Part shown: positions 1 through 9,505 of the stretch, piece after piece | Layout: the number at the start of each line of letters is the position of its first letter | Position numbering within the stretch: the first letter of the stretch is position 1 | Assembly: GCA_945877425.1 (NCBI GenBank) | Contig: CAMCRZ010000003.1 | Coordinates: 62,001-126,000, forward strand | Direction of reading: 5' to 3' | Source of the DNA: an uncultured Treponema sp. | GTDB taxonomy: Bacteria; Spirochaetota; Spirochaetia; Treponematales; Treponemataceae | DNA length: 64,000 bases | Made by a program: the position numbers and the translations under genes | Notes under the pieces: generated by a model | Database searches by the model: none | What the model saw: only the letters and a program-made list of their open reading frames with translations | Told to the model about the DNA's origin: nothing

Positions 1-3000
1 GTTTTTATGCCGCTTTCAGTTTCAATTGTAATTGTTTCAGTGTTGTCCGTTTTTTTGCCGTACTTTGTCTGAATAGAATTGATATTGTTGTCGTACAGAT
101 ATTTGCCGACACAGCGGATTGCATTTCCAGCCATTTTTCCTTCAGTACCATCAAGGTTAAAGAAACGCATTTTTGCATCAGCTGCAGTTGAACTTTCTAT
201 TAAAACAAGCGAGTCTGCACCAATTCCACCGTTGTGTCTGTCACAAAGGCGAACAGCAAGACCTGCAGGATTTGGAATTTCCTGATTAATTCCATTGATA
301 ACAATAAAGTCGTTTCCTGTTGAATCCATTTTGCAGAAGCTGATTTTCTGTTTTGTATCAGAAAGCTGGTTTATGTCAACAAGACCAACGTTTTCTGCTG
401 AATACTTTGACTTAAGGCAGTTAGCTATTGCGTTTGCTGTATCAATTGCAGTTAAACAAGGAATGTCTCTTTCTACAGCGTGACGGCGCATTTTAACAGA
501 GTCGGCTCTAGGATCTCTGCCTTTTGCTGAAGTTGAAATTACGTAATCAATTTTTCCTGAATCAAGAAGAGTTAAAAGGTTGTCGTTTGGATTTTCGTGG
601 ATTTTATTTACAACTTCTACTTCCATTCCAAAGTCACGTAAAGTTTCAGCGTTACCTTCTGTGGCGTAAAGCTTAAAGCCCATATCGTAGAATTTTCGTG
701 CTAAGTCCGGAAGTTCAAATCTGTCTGTTTTACGAACACTGAAAAGTACTCCGCCAGAACGCTTCATATTGTAGCCAGCACCAATCAGTCCTTTAAAAAC
801 AGCTTCTTCCATTGTAGATGCAATTCCAAGAACTTCACCAGTTGATTTCATTTCCGGTCCAAGATGCGTATCAACGTCCATAAGCTTTTCGAAACTGAAC
901 ACCGGAACTTTTACTGCAAAATATGGCGGCAAACGGTAAAGTCCTGTACCAAAGCCAAAACTGCTTAACTTTTCACCAAGCATTGCCCTGACTGCAAGTT
1001 CAACCATTGGAACGCCTGTAACTTTGCTGATGTAAGGAACAGTTCGGCTTGAGCGAGGATTTACTTCAATAATGTACAAATCATTGTTGTAAATAAGATA
1101 CTGAATGTTTACGAGACCTTTTGTTCCCAAAGCAAGTGCAAGTTCACGAGACTGATTTATAATCTTTTCGCGAAGAATATCGTTTAAGTTCCAGCTTGGG
1201 TAAACTGCAATAGAGTCGCCTGAATGAATACCTGTTCTTTCAACGTGCTCCATAATGCCTGGAATAAGAATGTCTTTTCCGTCACAAATTGCATCAACTT
1301 CAAGTTCAGTTCCCATCATATACTGATCTATAAGAACCGGATTTTTTATTCCTTGTGCCAGAATTATTTTCATATACTCTTTAACATCATCATCGTTAAA
1401 GGCAATAATCATATTCTGTCCGCCAAGAACGTAACTTGGTCTAAGCAAAACCGGATATCCAAGTATTTTTGTTGCTTCAAGAGCTTCTTTTTCTGTAAAA
1501 ATAGTAAGACCTTTTGGCCTGTTAATGTGCAGACGTTCGCAAAGTTCTTCAAAACGCTCTCTGTCTTCGGCAAGGTCAATTGCATCAGCGCTTGTTCCAA
1601 GAATAGGAATTCCCTGTTCGTCAAGGAAATTTGCAAGTTTAATGGCTGTCTGTCCGCCAAATGCAACTACAACACCAAGAGGCTTTTCTGTGTTAATAAC
1701 GCTCATTACATCTTCAGGCGTAAGAGGTTCAAAGTAAAGTCTGTCTGAAGTGTCAAAGTCTGTGGAAACTGTTTCCGGATTGTTGTTGATTGTAACTACA
1801 TCATAACCAAGCTTTTTAAGTGACCATACGCACTGAACGCTTGCATAATCAAATTCAATTCCCTGACCAATTCTGATTGGACCTGAACCAAGAACAATGA
1901 TTGTTCCTTTTGACGACTTTTTGCCTTTTTTGTTTCTAAGCTCAAGGAATTCTTCTGCTTCATTTGCCTGATTGTATCCGCCGTAGAAATAAGGAGTTTC
2001 TGCGTTAAATTCACCGGCACAAGTATCAACCATTTTGTAAGTAGACGGAATATGAGCAAGTTTTCCCTGCTTAACAAGTTTTGCTGCCTGTTTTGCATCT
2101 TTTATGATTCCGCCTGAACCTGGAATTTTTACACCAGAAAGCTGTTCAATTACTTTGTCTGGATAGCCGTAATTTTTTGCTGCCTTATACAATTCTGGAG
2201 TAAGCTGAATTTTTCCTTCAGACTGTTTTATTTCAGCAAGCTGCTTTTCCATATCAGCAAGGTTTTTCAAATGAGCAAGGAACCATACGTCAATTTTTGT
2301 AACATCATGAATTTCTTCTATAGTCATAATGCTGCGTTTAATTGCCTGGAAAATTGCAAACAATCTCTGGTCTGTACATTCTCCTACACGGCGCTTAATA
2401 TTTTCGTCACTTTCTTCTTCAAAAACAGGAAGATTTAAACTGCTTACACCAATTTCTGCACCACGAGCGGCTTTCATAATAGCCATTTCAAAATTTTCAC
2501 CGATAGCCATTACTTCGCCAGTTGCTTTCATTTGAGTGCCAAGTTTTCTTGCTGCATAAACGAATTTGTCAAACGGAAATTTCGGCATTTTTACTACAAC
2601 GTAATCAAGAACAGGCTCAAAGCAAGCTGCAGTCTTTTTTGTAACAGCGTTAGGAATTTCATCAAGTGTATAACCAATGGCAATTAAAGTTGCAACTTTT
2701 GCAATAGGATAACCTGTTGCTTTTGAAGCTAATGCTGAAGAACGGCTTACACGCGGATTTACTTCAATAACAGCATACTCAAAAGAATCAGGGTTAAGCG
2801 CAAACTGACAGTTACATCCGCCTTCCATTCCTAAAGATGAAATTATATTAAGTGATGCTGTACGAAGCATCTGATATTCTTTGTCACTTAAAGTAACTGC
2901 CGGAGCTATAACGATAGAATCGCCTGTATGAACACCAACTGGATCAAAGTTTTCCATTGAACAGACAGTTATAACGTTTCCCGCACTGTCACGAACTACT

Positions 3001-3659
3001 TCAAACTCTATTTCTTTCCAGCCTGAAATGCATTTTTCTACAAGGATTTGATGTATTGGAGAACGATGCAAACCGTTATGTGCTATTTCGTCAAATTCAG
3101 CTTCGTTGTAAGCAATGCCGCCGCCAGTTCCGCCTAAAGTAAATGCAGGACGAATGATTGCAGGAAATCCGATTTTATTCTTTACGAAATCAAGTGCATC
3201 TTCGTAATCAGTTACAACTTTTGAAGGAATACACGGTTCGCCTATAGATTCCATTGTATCTTTGAACATCTGACGGTCTTCAGCTTTGTCGATTGTTTCA
3301 GGTTTTGCTCCAAGAAGACGGACATTGTGTTCTTTCAAAAATCCGCTCTTTTCAAGTTCCATGCAAAGTGTTAAGCCAGTTTGTCCGCCTAATGATGATA
3401 AAATTGAATCCGGCTTTTCTTTTTCAATAATGCGCTGAATTGTTTCCGGAATAAGCGGTTCTATGTAAATATGGTCTGCCATTGCATGATCTGTCATTAA
3501 AGTTGCAGGATTTGAGTTAACAAGAACAACTTCAAGTCCCTGCTCTTTTAACGCTTTGCAAGCCTGTGAACCAGCATAGTCAAACTCTGCAGCCTGACCA
3601 ATAATGATAGGACCAGAACCAATCACCATAACCTTATGAATTTCCGGATTTAAAGGCAT
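1..3659 (-). CDS. carB: Carbamoyl-phosphate synthase large subunit fused in frame to a C-terminal diaminopimelate-epimerase-like domain (partial, runs off left edge)
   Basis: Minus-strand ATG at 3657-3659 gives MPLNPEIHKVMVIGSGPIIIGQAAEFDYAGSQACKALKEQGLEVVLVNSNPATLMTDHAMADHIYIEPL (CarB N-terminus). The same frame at ~540-347 reads ISTSAKGRDPRADSVKMRRHAVERDIPCLTAIDTANAIANCLKSK (CarB MGS-like C-terminus) and continues without a stop into KISFCKMDSTGNDFIVINGINQEIPNPAGLAVRLCDRHNGGIGADSLVLIE...MRFFNLDGTEGKMAGNAIRCVGKYLYD (DapF). ATG codons at 491 and 134 were checked to be in frame with the start at 3659. The ORF track omits it because no stop lies in the window. Confidence 0.93.
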   Translation of the reverse strand, partial: MPLNPEIHKVMVIGSGPIIIGQAAEFDYAGSQACKALKEQGLEVVLVNSNPATLMTDHAMADHIYIEPLIPETIQRIIEKEKPDSILSSLGGQTGLTLCMELEKSGFLKEHNVRLLGAKPETIDKAEDRQMFKDTMESIGEPCIPSKVVTDYEDALDFVKNKIGFPAIIRPAFTLGGTGGGIAYNEAEFDEIAHNGLHRSPIHQILVEKCISGWKEIEFEVVRDSAGNVITVCSMENFDPVGVHTGDSIVIAPAVTLSDKEYQMLRTASLNIISSLGMEGGCNCQFALNPDSFEYAVIEVNPRVSRSSALASKATGYPIAKVATLIAIGYTLDEIPNAVTKKTAACFEPVLDYVVVKMPKFPFDKFVYAARKLGTQMKATGEVMAIGENFEMAIMKAARGAEIGVSSLNLPVFEEESDENIKRRVGECTDQRLFAIFQAIKRSIMTIEEIHDVTKIDVWFLAHLKNLADMEKQLAEIKQSEGKIQLTPELYKAAKNYGYPDKVIEQLSGVKIPGSGGIIKDAKQAAKLVKQGKLAHIPSTYKMVDTCAGEFNAETPYFYGGYNQANEAEEFLELRNKKGKKSSKGTIIVLGSGPIRIGQGIEFDYASVQCVWSLKKLGYDVVTINNNPETVSTDFDTSDRLYFEPLTPEDVMSVINTEKPLGVVVAFGGQTAIKLANFLDEQGIPILGTSADAIDLAEDRERFEELCERLHINRPKGLTIFTEKEALEATKILGYPVLLRPSYVLGGQNMIIAFNDDDVKEYMKIILAQGIKNPVLIDQYMMGTELEVDAICDGKDILIPGIMEHVERTGIHSGDSIAVYPSWNLNDILREKIINQSRELALALGTKGLVNIQYLIYNNDLYIIEVNPRSSRTVPYISKVTGVPMVELAVRAMLGEKLSSFGFGTGLYRLPPYFAVKVPVFSFEKLMDVDTHLGPEMKSTGEVLGIASTMEEAVFKGLIGAGYNMKRSGGVLFSVRKTDRFELPDLARKFYDMGFKLYATEGNAETLRDFGMEVEVVNKIHENPNDNLLTLLDSGKIDYVISTSAKGRDPRADSVKMRRHAVERDIPCLTAIDTANAIANCLKSKYSAENVGLVDINQLSDTKQKISFCKMDSTGNDFIVINGINQEIPNPAGLAVRLCDRHNGGIGADSLVLIESSTAADAKMRFFNLDGTEGKMAGNAIRCVGKYLYDNNINSIQTKYGKKTDNTETITIETESGIK

Positions 3660-3977
3660 AATATTTCTCCCGAATTTTTATAACGTTTTAATTTATTTTG
3701 CAAAAAAAAACTGAACCCGCAAAAACGAATTCAGTCAACATTTCCACAAAAAAAACAATAGCACCACCATTAGAGCAAAGAATATGTTTAATCAAATTGC
3801 AATTAGTTACGTGCTTCATATTGAAAATAAAGTATATAGTAAAAAAACACTTTATACAATGCTTTTTTCAAACAAGATGCGGTTTTCCGCAAGTACAAGT
3901 GCCATTCCTGTAAGCAAAACCGTACTACCACAAAAGCAAATATTCCGTTAAAATATCCCACTAACAAAGGGGGAAAA

Positions 3978-5552
3978 ATGAAAACTGTAAAAGGCCAGGA
4001 CTTAACAATAGAAGACGTATGTGATGTTGCTTATAAAAACGAAGAAGTAACTTTGCCGGAAGATAAATCTTTTTGGGAAACACTTGAAAAATCACGGAAA
4101 TTTCTTGAAGACTACATTGCCACAGGAGTTCCAACTTACGGCGTTACAACAGATTTCGGAGACAGCTGCCACAATCAGATTAGCGTAGACAAAGCAGGTG
4201 AACTTCAGCGAGATATATGCACATACCACGGAATTGGTTTAGGCCCGAAGTTTGATCACGAAACAGGAAGAGCAGTTATACTTGCAAGATTAAACGGAAA
4301 CGTAAAAGGCGGACATTCAGCAATAAGACCGGAACTTGCCAAAATGATGGTTACGCTTTTAAACAAAGACATTATTCCTGTAATACCGCAGCTTGGTTCA
4401 GTAGGAGCTTCCGGAGATTTAACACCACTTTCTTATTTAGCAGCCGTAATTATGGGCGAAAGAAATGTTTACTACAAAGGAAAAATATGTCCGGCAAAAG
4501 AAGCATTTGAAGCAGAAAACATCAAACCCTTGCCAATAGAAGCAAAAGAAGGTCTTGCCTTAATGAACGGCACAAGCGTTATGACAGCAGTTGCAGCACT
4601 TGCCTGGAAAAAGGCAGAACGTCTTGCAAAAATTTCAGACTTCCTTACAGCAGTAACTTCAGAAATTACACGTGGAAAAGATACGCCTTTTGTAGCAAAA
4701 GTAAGTGAAATAAAAAACCACAAAGGTCAATGCGAAAGTGCATCTTACATTTACAACATTATAAAAGATTCAAAACGTGTCTTTAAGTACGAAGATTTTT
4801 TGAAAACGCAGATTGAAAGTTTAAACGGAAAAAGTTTTATTGCCCAGCAGAATAAAATCCAGGACAGATATTCCATTCGCTGTGCACCTCAAATCAACGG
4901 CGTTTACAGAGACACTTTGCGTTTTGCCAGAGATTTGATTACAGAAGAACTTAATTCAGCAAACGACAATCCTCTTGTAGACATTGAAGCTCAAAGGCTT
5001 TACAACACAGGCAATTTTTACGGCGGACACATTTGCGCTGCCTGTGATTATATGAGAACTGCACTTGCAAACATTTCTGATTTATCCGACAAACAGGCTG
5101 AAGTAATTATTGACGGAAAATTCAACGGATTAACAGAAAACTTAATTCCATTTACTCCATCAGATCATCCAAGAGCAGGTTTACGGTTAGGATTTAAAGC
5201 TGCACAGATTACAATAAGTGCAATTCGTGGAGAAGTAATGAGTTACTGTTTCCCAATTTCACTTACAAGCCAGCCAACAGAAGCATTAAATCAGGACAAA
5301 GTTTCTATGGGAACAATCAGCGCAAGAAAATGGGCTGAACAAATAGACTTAGTGTTCCTGCAGTTTGCCACACATCTTTTAGCAGCAATGCAGGCCGTAG
5401 ATTTAGCAGGAAAAAATGATTTTTCTCCGTTTACAAAAAAAGTTCATGATGAAGTAAGGAAACTTTCTGCTTTTGTAGAAGACGACCGTGAACTTGACGC
5501 CGAAGCAACATCAACAGCACAATGGCTAAAGACAACAGAATTGTTTGCATAA
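3978..5552 (+). CDS. hutH: Aromatic amino acid lyase (histidine/phenylalanine ammonia-lyase family, MIO type)
   Basis: GSVGASGDLTPLS (MIO-forming ASG), YGVTTDFG, NDNPLVD; 524 aa; strong RBS (aaaggggga) upstream. Symbol is family-level only. Confidence 0.8.
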   Translation: MKTVKGQDLTIEDVCDVAYKNEEVTLPEDKSFWETLEKSRKFLEDYIATGVPTYGVTTDFGDSCHNQISVDKAGELQRDICTYHGIGLGPKFDHETGRAVILARLNGNVKGGHSAIRPELAKMMVTLLNKDIIPVIPQLGSVGASGDLTPLSYLAAVIMGERNVYYKGKICPAKEAFEAENIKPLPIEAKEGLALMNGTSVMTAVAALAWKKAERLAKISDFLTAVTSEITRGKDTPFVAKVSEIKNHKGQCESASYIYNIIKDSKRVFKYEDFLKTQIESLNGKSFIAQQNKIQDRYSIRCAPQINGVYRDTLRFARDLITEELNSANDNPLVDIEAQRLYNTGNFYGGHICAACDYMRTALANISDLSDKQAEVIIDGKFNGLTENLIPFTPSDHPRAGLRLGFKAAQITISAIRGEVMSYCFPISLTSQPTEALNQDKVSMGTISARKWAEQIDLVFLQFATHLLAAMQAVDLAGKNDFSPFTKKVHDEVRKLSAFVEDDRELDAEATSTAQWLKTTELFA

Positions 5553-5594
5553 CAAAATCAATATGACACTATAAAACTGACAGGAAAGCATAAA

Positions 5595-5774
5595 ATGGAC
5601 GACCAGGAATATTACACTAAAATGAGAGAGCACAATCTGAACAAGAATTACAGCTGGCTTCCCAAGAAAAAATCACCTGCAGAAAACTACAGTAAGTGGA
5701 AAATCCAGCAGGGAACAGAAGACGCTGAAATGCTTGTAGAAAAGAATTCTCCGGAAGACTCTTCGGAAAACTGA
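5595..5774 (+). CDS. Small hypothetical protein (59 aa)
   Basis: ATG...TGA reading MDDQEYYTKMREHNLNKNYSWLPKKKSPAENYSKWKIQQGTEDAEMLVEKNSPEDSSEN; below the ORF-track length cutoff; lies between two same-strand genes. Confidence 0.5.
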   Translation: MDDQEYYTKMREHNLNKNYSWLPKKKSPAENYSKWKIQQGTEDAEMLVEKNSPEDSSEN

Positions 5775-5826
5775 TGAAGAAAACACGGCACTTCTAAAAA
5801 TCAAGTAACAGTGGTGGTATACAAAA

Positions 5827-6471
5827 ATGAATATTTACTTTATGCGTCATGGTGAAACTGAATGGAACAAAGAGCAGCGTATTCAGGGTTCAACAGACAT
5901 TCCTTTAAATCAAAACGGCATAGACCTTGCGCAAAAAACATCAGATTTGCTTTATCAGAATAACATTTCATTTGATTTAATTTACACAAGTCCGCTTATA
6001 CGTGCTGCTAAAACTGCTGAAATAATGAACTGCCATTCCAGCGCCAGAATCATTCACGAAGAGCGCATAAAAGAATTTGTATTTGGAGAAGCAGAAGGAA
6101 TAACTTACACTGAACTCAGGACAAATCCAAAATTCTGCAACTTAAAAAACTGGTTTCTAAATCCAATTGAATACAAAGACGAACTTGGAGCAGAAAGCTT
6201 TAATCATTTTTTTTCAAGAATTGAATCTTTTCTCGAAAGTTTAAAGGAACTTGAAAAAGAACAGCAAAGTATTGCTCAGGAAAATCAAATAAAAAATATT
6301 CTGATTGTCTGTCACGGCGGAGTTGTTCGAGGACTTTTAAAAGTTATGACAAACTGTTCCGTACAGGAATTTGCAAAAACAAAAATTCCAAACTGCGGAA
6401 TAAATCTTGCAACTCTTAACAACGGAAAATTTAAAATTGAATATACAGCTAGAATTTTCAGCGAAATTTAA
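5827..6471 (+). CDS. Histidine phosphatase family protein (phosphoglycerate mutase-like)
   Basis: MNIYFMRHGETEWNKEQRIQGSTDIPLNQNG; RHGE motif and CHGGVVRGLL. Confidence 0.88.
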   Translation: MNIYFMRHGETEWNKEQRIQGSTDIPLNQNGIDLAQKTSDLLYQNNISFDLIYTSPLIRAAKTAEIMNCHSSARIIHEERIKEFVFGEAEGITYTELRTNPKFCNLKNWFLNPIEYKDELGAESFNHFFSRIESFLESLKELEKEQQSIAQENQIKNILIVCHGGVVRGLLKVMTNCSVQEFAKTKIPNCGINLATLNNGKFKIEYTARIFSEI

Positions 6472-6488
6472 CAAACAATGGAGTCTTT

Positions 6489-8135
6489 ATGAAAAAAATT
6501 AAAGCACTACTTTTTATAATTTCTGTTTCATTAGTTTTAGGAATTTCAGCATCATGTTCAACAGATTCATCTTCTTCGGAAAGTTCTGATTTAGATTATT
6601 CGTTAGTTACAAAACCTTCTCTTTTAGAAGAAACAACCGGCGGATTTTCTCAAGTAAGGCTTTACTCACAGTCAAAAGATGATTTGTCAAAATACAATTT
6701 CCAAAGCACTAAAATAGTTTCGCCTTACCACACAGCAATAGAAAACCTTGATTATTTCAGAACATTGCTTTCTGAAAGCGATGCATCAAATTTATACGGA
6801 TTTTATCTGGAAGGTATTACTCAAAAAGATTCCATTGTAAACGCTTTTTATTCAAGAAACAAAGTAACGCTTAAATTTAAACTGTCTGCAGAAGACTCTG
6901 AAGAAAATACAAATCAGGTTTTTGAAGGATATTACGGACGCACTTTTTTACAATCAGAATTTAAACTTCATCAGCCTGAAAACACAGATGAACAGAATTT
7001 CATTGGCTGGGTTGAAGAGTCAGATTACAATTCCGGCTCTTTTGATGACAAAATAAAAACTAATTCCCAAGTTTCTTCAATTTTCCCTGCAGAAGACAAA
7101 ACATACATTGCATATTACCGCAACAAGACACACACAATCACTTACCAAATCGACGCTGAATATTCATCATCAACAGTCAGCTCAAAAACTGTAAGCGACG
7201 AAACTCCACTTTCTGCAGAACAACTTCCTGTAATTTACGCTGATGTAAACGACACTTACTACTTTGGAGGATGGTCTCTTAACCAGAACAGTGAAGTTTT
7301 AACAGTTGCAGATAATTTTAAAGTAACAGACAACTTGACTTTAACAGCAAATTGGATTGCAAAATCAACAGTTACAACTAAAACTACCGCTGAAACAGGC
7401 GACATTGTTCTTGAAGACGGTTCGTACGTTTCTCCGGAAAATTTCATTAAAGGGCTTACGGCTGTTGCAATTATTTTCCGCACTGCTGATGAAGACAACT
7501 CAACCGCACCGCTTGGTCTGGGAACGGTTCAAGGTTCTTCATTAAACTGGGCTTCTGCAGATACATTCGGCTGCAGCAACGAAACCGAAAGTTTAAACTG
7601 CAAAATTGAAGGCGTAGACGAAAACAGCATCTACACATTATCAGGAACAACAGACGGAAGCACATCATGGTCATCTTTAATAACTGATTACGAAACTTCC
7701 GGCTCATCATTAACATCACCGAAAGTAGCTTCAGAAAAGGAAAAATATCAGGCATTTAATTTCTGCCTTTCTTATGGAGAAAAATACAATTTAGCTGACT
7801 CAATTAAAGAAAACTGGTACCTTCCAACTCTAAGTGAATTCTACTGCATTTACGAAAATCTTGATGCAATAAATTCAAGTCTTAAAAAAGCTGGTGCAGA
7901 ACAAATTTCAAGTTCAAACTTCTACTGGACAAGTTCAACTTTCGGCGGAATTAATGCAGGCTTAGACTCAGACACAATTTCTGAAATTCAAGAAGCCCTT
8001 ACTAATTCCGACTGCGACTTTGCTTCTTTAAGCACAAAACTTTATGCTTACTCTTATTGTGTTCCTTTAAATTCAGTAAAACTTAACAAAAGAACAAACA
8101 ACACAAACAAAACCTGCACAATAAGAAAGTTTTAA
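6489..8135 (+). CDS. Lipoprotein with InlB-type (Listeria-Bacteroides) repeats and Lcl/DUF1566-like C-terminal domain
   Basis: Signal peptide with lipobox LGISASCS; repeat units YYGRTF...GWVEES and YQIDAEY...FGGWSLNQNSEVLTV...LTLTANW; C-term WYLPTLSEFYCIY...NFYWTSS. Confidence 0.7.
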   Translation: MKKIKALLFIISVSLVLGISASCSTDSSSSESSDLDYSLVTKPSLLEETTGGFSQVRLYSQSKDDLSKYNFQSTKIVSPYHTAIENLDYFRTLLSESDASNLYGFYLEGITQKDSIVNAFYSRNKVTLKFKLSAEDSEENTNQVFEGYYGRTFLQSEFKLHQPENTDEQNFIGWVEESDYNSGSFDDKIKTNSQVSSIFPAEDKTYIAYYRNKTHTITYQIDAEYSSSTVSSKTVSDETPLSAEQLPVIYADVNDTYYFGGWSLNQNSEVLTVADNFKVTDNLTLTANWIAKSTVTTKTTAETGDIVLEDGSYVSPENFIKGLTAVAIIFRTADEDNSTAPLGLGTVQGSSLNWASADTFGCSNETESLNCKIEGVDENSIYTLSGTTDGSTSWSSLITDYETSGSSLTSPKVASEKEKYQAFNFCLSYGEKYNLADSIKENWYLPTLSEFYCIYENLDAINSSLKKAGAEQISSSNFYWTSSTFGGINAGLDSDTISEIQEALTNSDCDFASLSTKLYAYSYCVPLNSVKLNKRTNNTNKTCTIRKF

Positions 8136-8136
8136 T

Positions 8137-9453
8137 TTACTTTACTTTACGTTTTGCTGAAGTCTTTTTGATAGTAGATGCAAAAAATTTAATTGCGTCT
8201 ACTCTTTCAAAAGATGCAGTAAAATCCTTAAAGTATTCGTGGTTATTTATAAGCTTTACGAATTCATCAAATAAGAAACTTGTGTCTAAAGGACCAGAAC
8301 AAGCTTCCGGATGAAACTGAACGCTAAAGCCAGGAAATTTTGTGTAAGTAATGCCTTCGCAAGTTCCATCGTTTGTGTTTACAAAGCTAAGCACAGCACC
8401 TTTTGGCAAAGATTCATTTTTTACGGCATAACCATGATTTTGTGAAGAAATGTAAACCCTTCCGTTAGCCAGATATTTTACAGGCTGATTTGCACCACGA
8501 TGTCCGTACTTTAATTTTGTAGTTTCAGCACCGTTTGCAAGCGCCAGAAGCTGATGTCCAAGACAAATGCCAAAAATCGGCACTTTAGATTTAATCAGTT
8601 TTTTGATTTCAGAAATGATTTCAACATTTTCAGCAGGATCGCCTGGTCCGTTGCTAAGCATAATTCCATCAGGATTTAATGCAAGAATCTCCTTTGCTGT
8701 TGTAGTTGATGAAACTGTAACAACATCAAGTCCACGCTTTAAAAGTTCACGGCGAATATTTGCCTTTGCACCAAAATCCCACAGTACAACTTTTTTGCCT
8801 TTACCGTCACGCATTGCAGCATCTGGATCGTTAACTTTTGTACCGTCTGCTTTTACAGGGACAAATCTATACTTTGCACTTTCCGTAAACACAACATCAG
8901 CACTTTCTTCAACTGCACTTGCACTTCCTGTAACAGAAACAACTGCATTAACTATTTTAAATGCCTTTATTTTTTTAAGAAGCTTAGCTTTTTTTTCTTC
9001 ATTTTTAAGGGCAGCATAAATCTCTTTAGCATCATCACTGTTGCCGCTTACAATCATGCCGTTCATTACACCAACTTCACGCAGAACTTTTGTCAAAGCC
9101 CTTGTGTCAATGTCGTAAAGCCCTATAATATTCTGTGCTTTTAAGTAAGAATCTAAATCGCCTTCACTGCGGAAATTAGACGGAGCTTCACACCAGGAAC
9201 GTACAATGTAACCTTTTAAATTACACTTGCCGCTTTCATAATCTTTAGGAATAGTTCCGTAGTTTCCAATAAGAGGAAAAGTCTGGGTTACAATCTGACC
9301 GTAATAACTTGGATCAGTTAAAGTTTCCAAATAACCATTCATTCCGGTTGTAAATACTGCTTCTCCAACAACAACTCCAGAAGCACCAAAACTTTTACCT
9401 TCAAAAACAAGCCCATTAGCGAGGACTAAAAGCGCTTTAGTAGAATTTTCCAT
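8137..9453 (-). CDS. carA: Carbamoyl-phosphate synthase small subunit
   Basis: LVLANGLVFEGKSFGASGVVVGEAVFTTGMNGYLETLTDPSYYGQIVTQTFPLIGNYG; GATase motif PIFGICLGHQLLALA. Confidence 0.95.
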   Translation of the reverse strand: MENSTKALLVLANGLVFEGKSFGASGVVVGEAVFTTGMNGYLETLTDPSYYGQIVTQTFPLIGNYGTIPKDYESGKCNLKGYIVRSWCEAPSNFRSEGDLDSYLKAQNIIGLYDIDTRALTKVLREVGVMNGMIVSGNSDDAKEIYAALKNEEKKAKLLKKIKAFKIVNAVVSVTGSASAVEESADVVFTESAKYRFVPVKADGTKVNDPDAAMRDGKGKKVVLWDFGAKANIRRELLKRGLDVVTVSSTTTAKEILALNPDGIMLSNGPGDPAENVEIISEIKKLIKSKVPIFGICLGHQLLALANGAETTKLKYGHRGANQPVKYLANGRVYISSQNHGYAVKNESLPKGAVLSFVNTNDGTCEGITYTKFPGFSVQFHPEACSGPLDTSFLFDEFVKLINNHEYFKDFTASFERVDAIKFFASTIKKTSAKRKVK

Positions 9454-9505
9454 ACTGAAACCGCATTATACTGGATTTGTAAAATATTGTACATATTGCA
9501 GAACA

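Noticed and set aside
79-483. Short plus-strand ORFs at 79..285 and 295..483
   Set aside because: Antisense to the CarB-DapF fusion frame, which shows clear homology.
1224-1748. Plus-strand 174-aa ORF (and 1525..1737 +, 1409..1666 -, 1796..2098 -)
   Set aside because: All overlap carB in other frames; Phe/Lys/Asn/Cys-rich low-information translations typical of shadow ORFs.
3661-3977. A-rich carB-hutH divergent intergenic region as a possible riboswitch/attenuator
   Set aside because: No recognisable conserved riboswitch core; only weak short inverted repeats.
8567-9019. 150-aa plus-strand ORF antisense to carA
   Set aside because: Mirror of a well-supported CarA frame; no recognisable domain.
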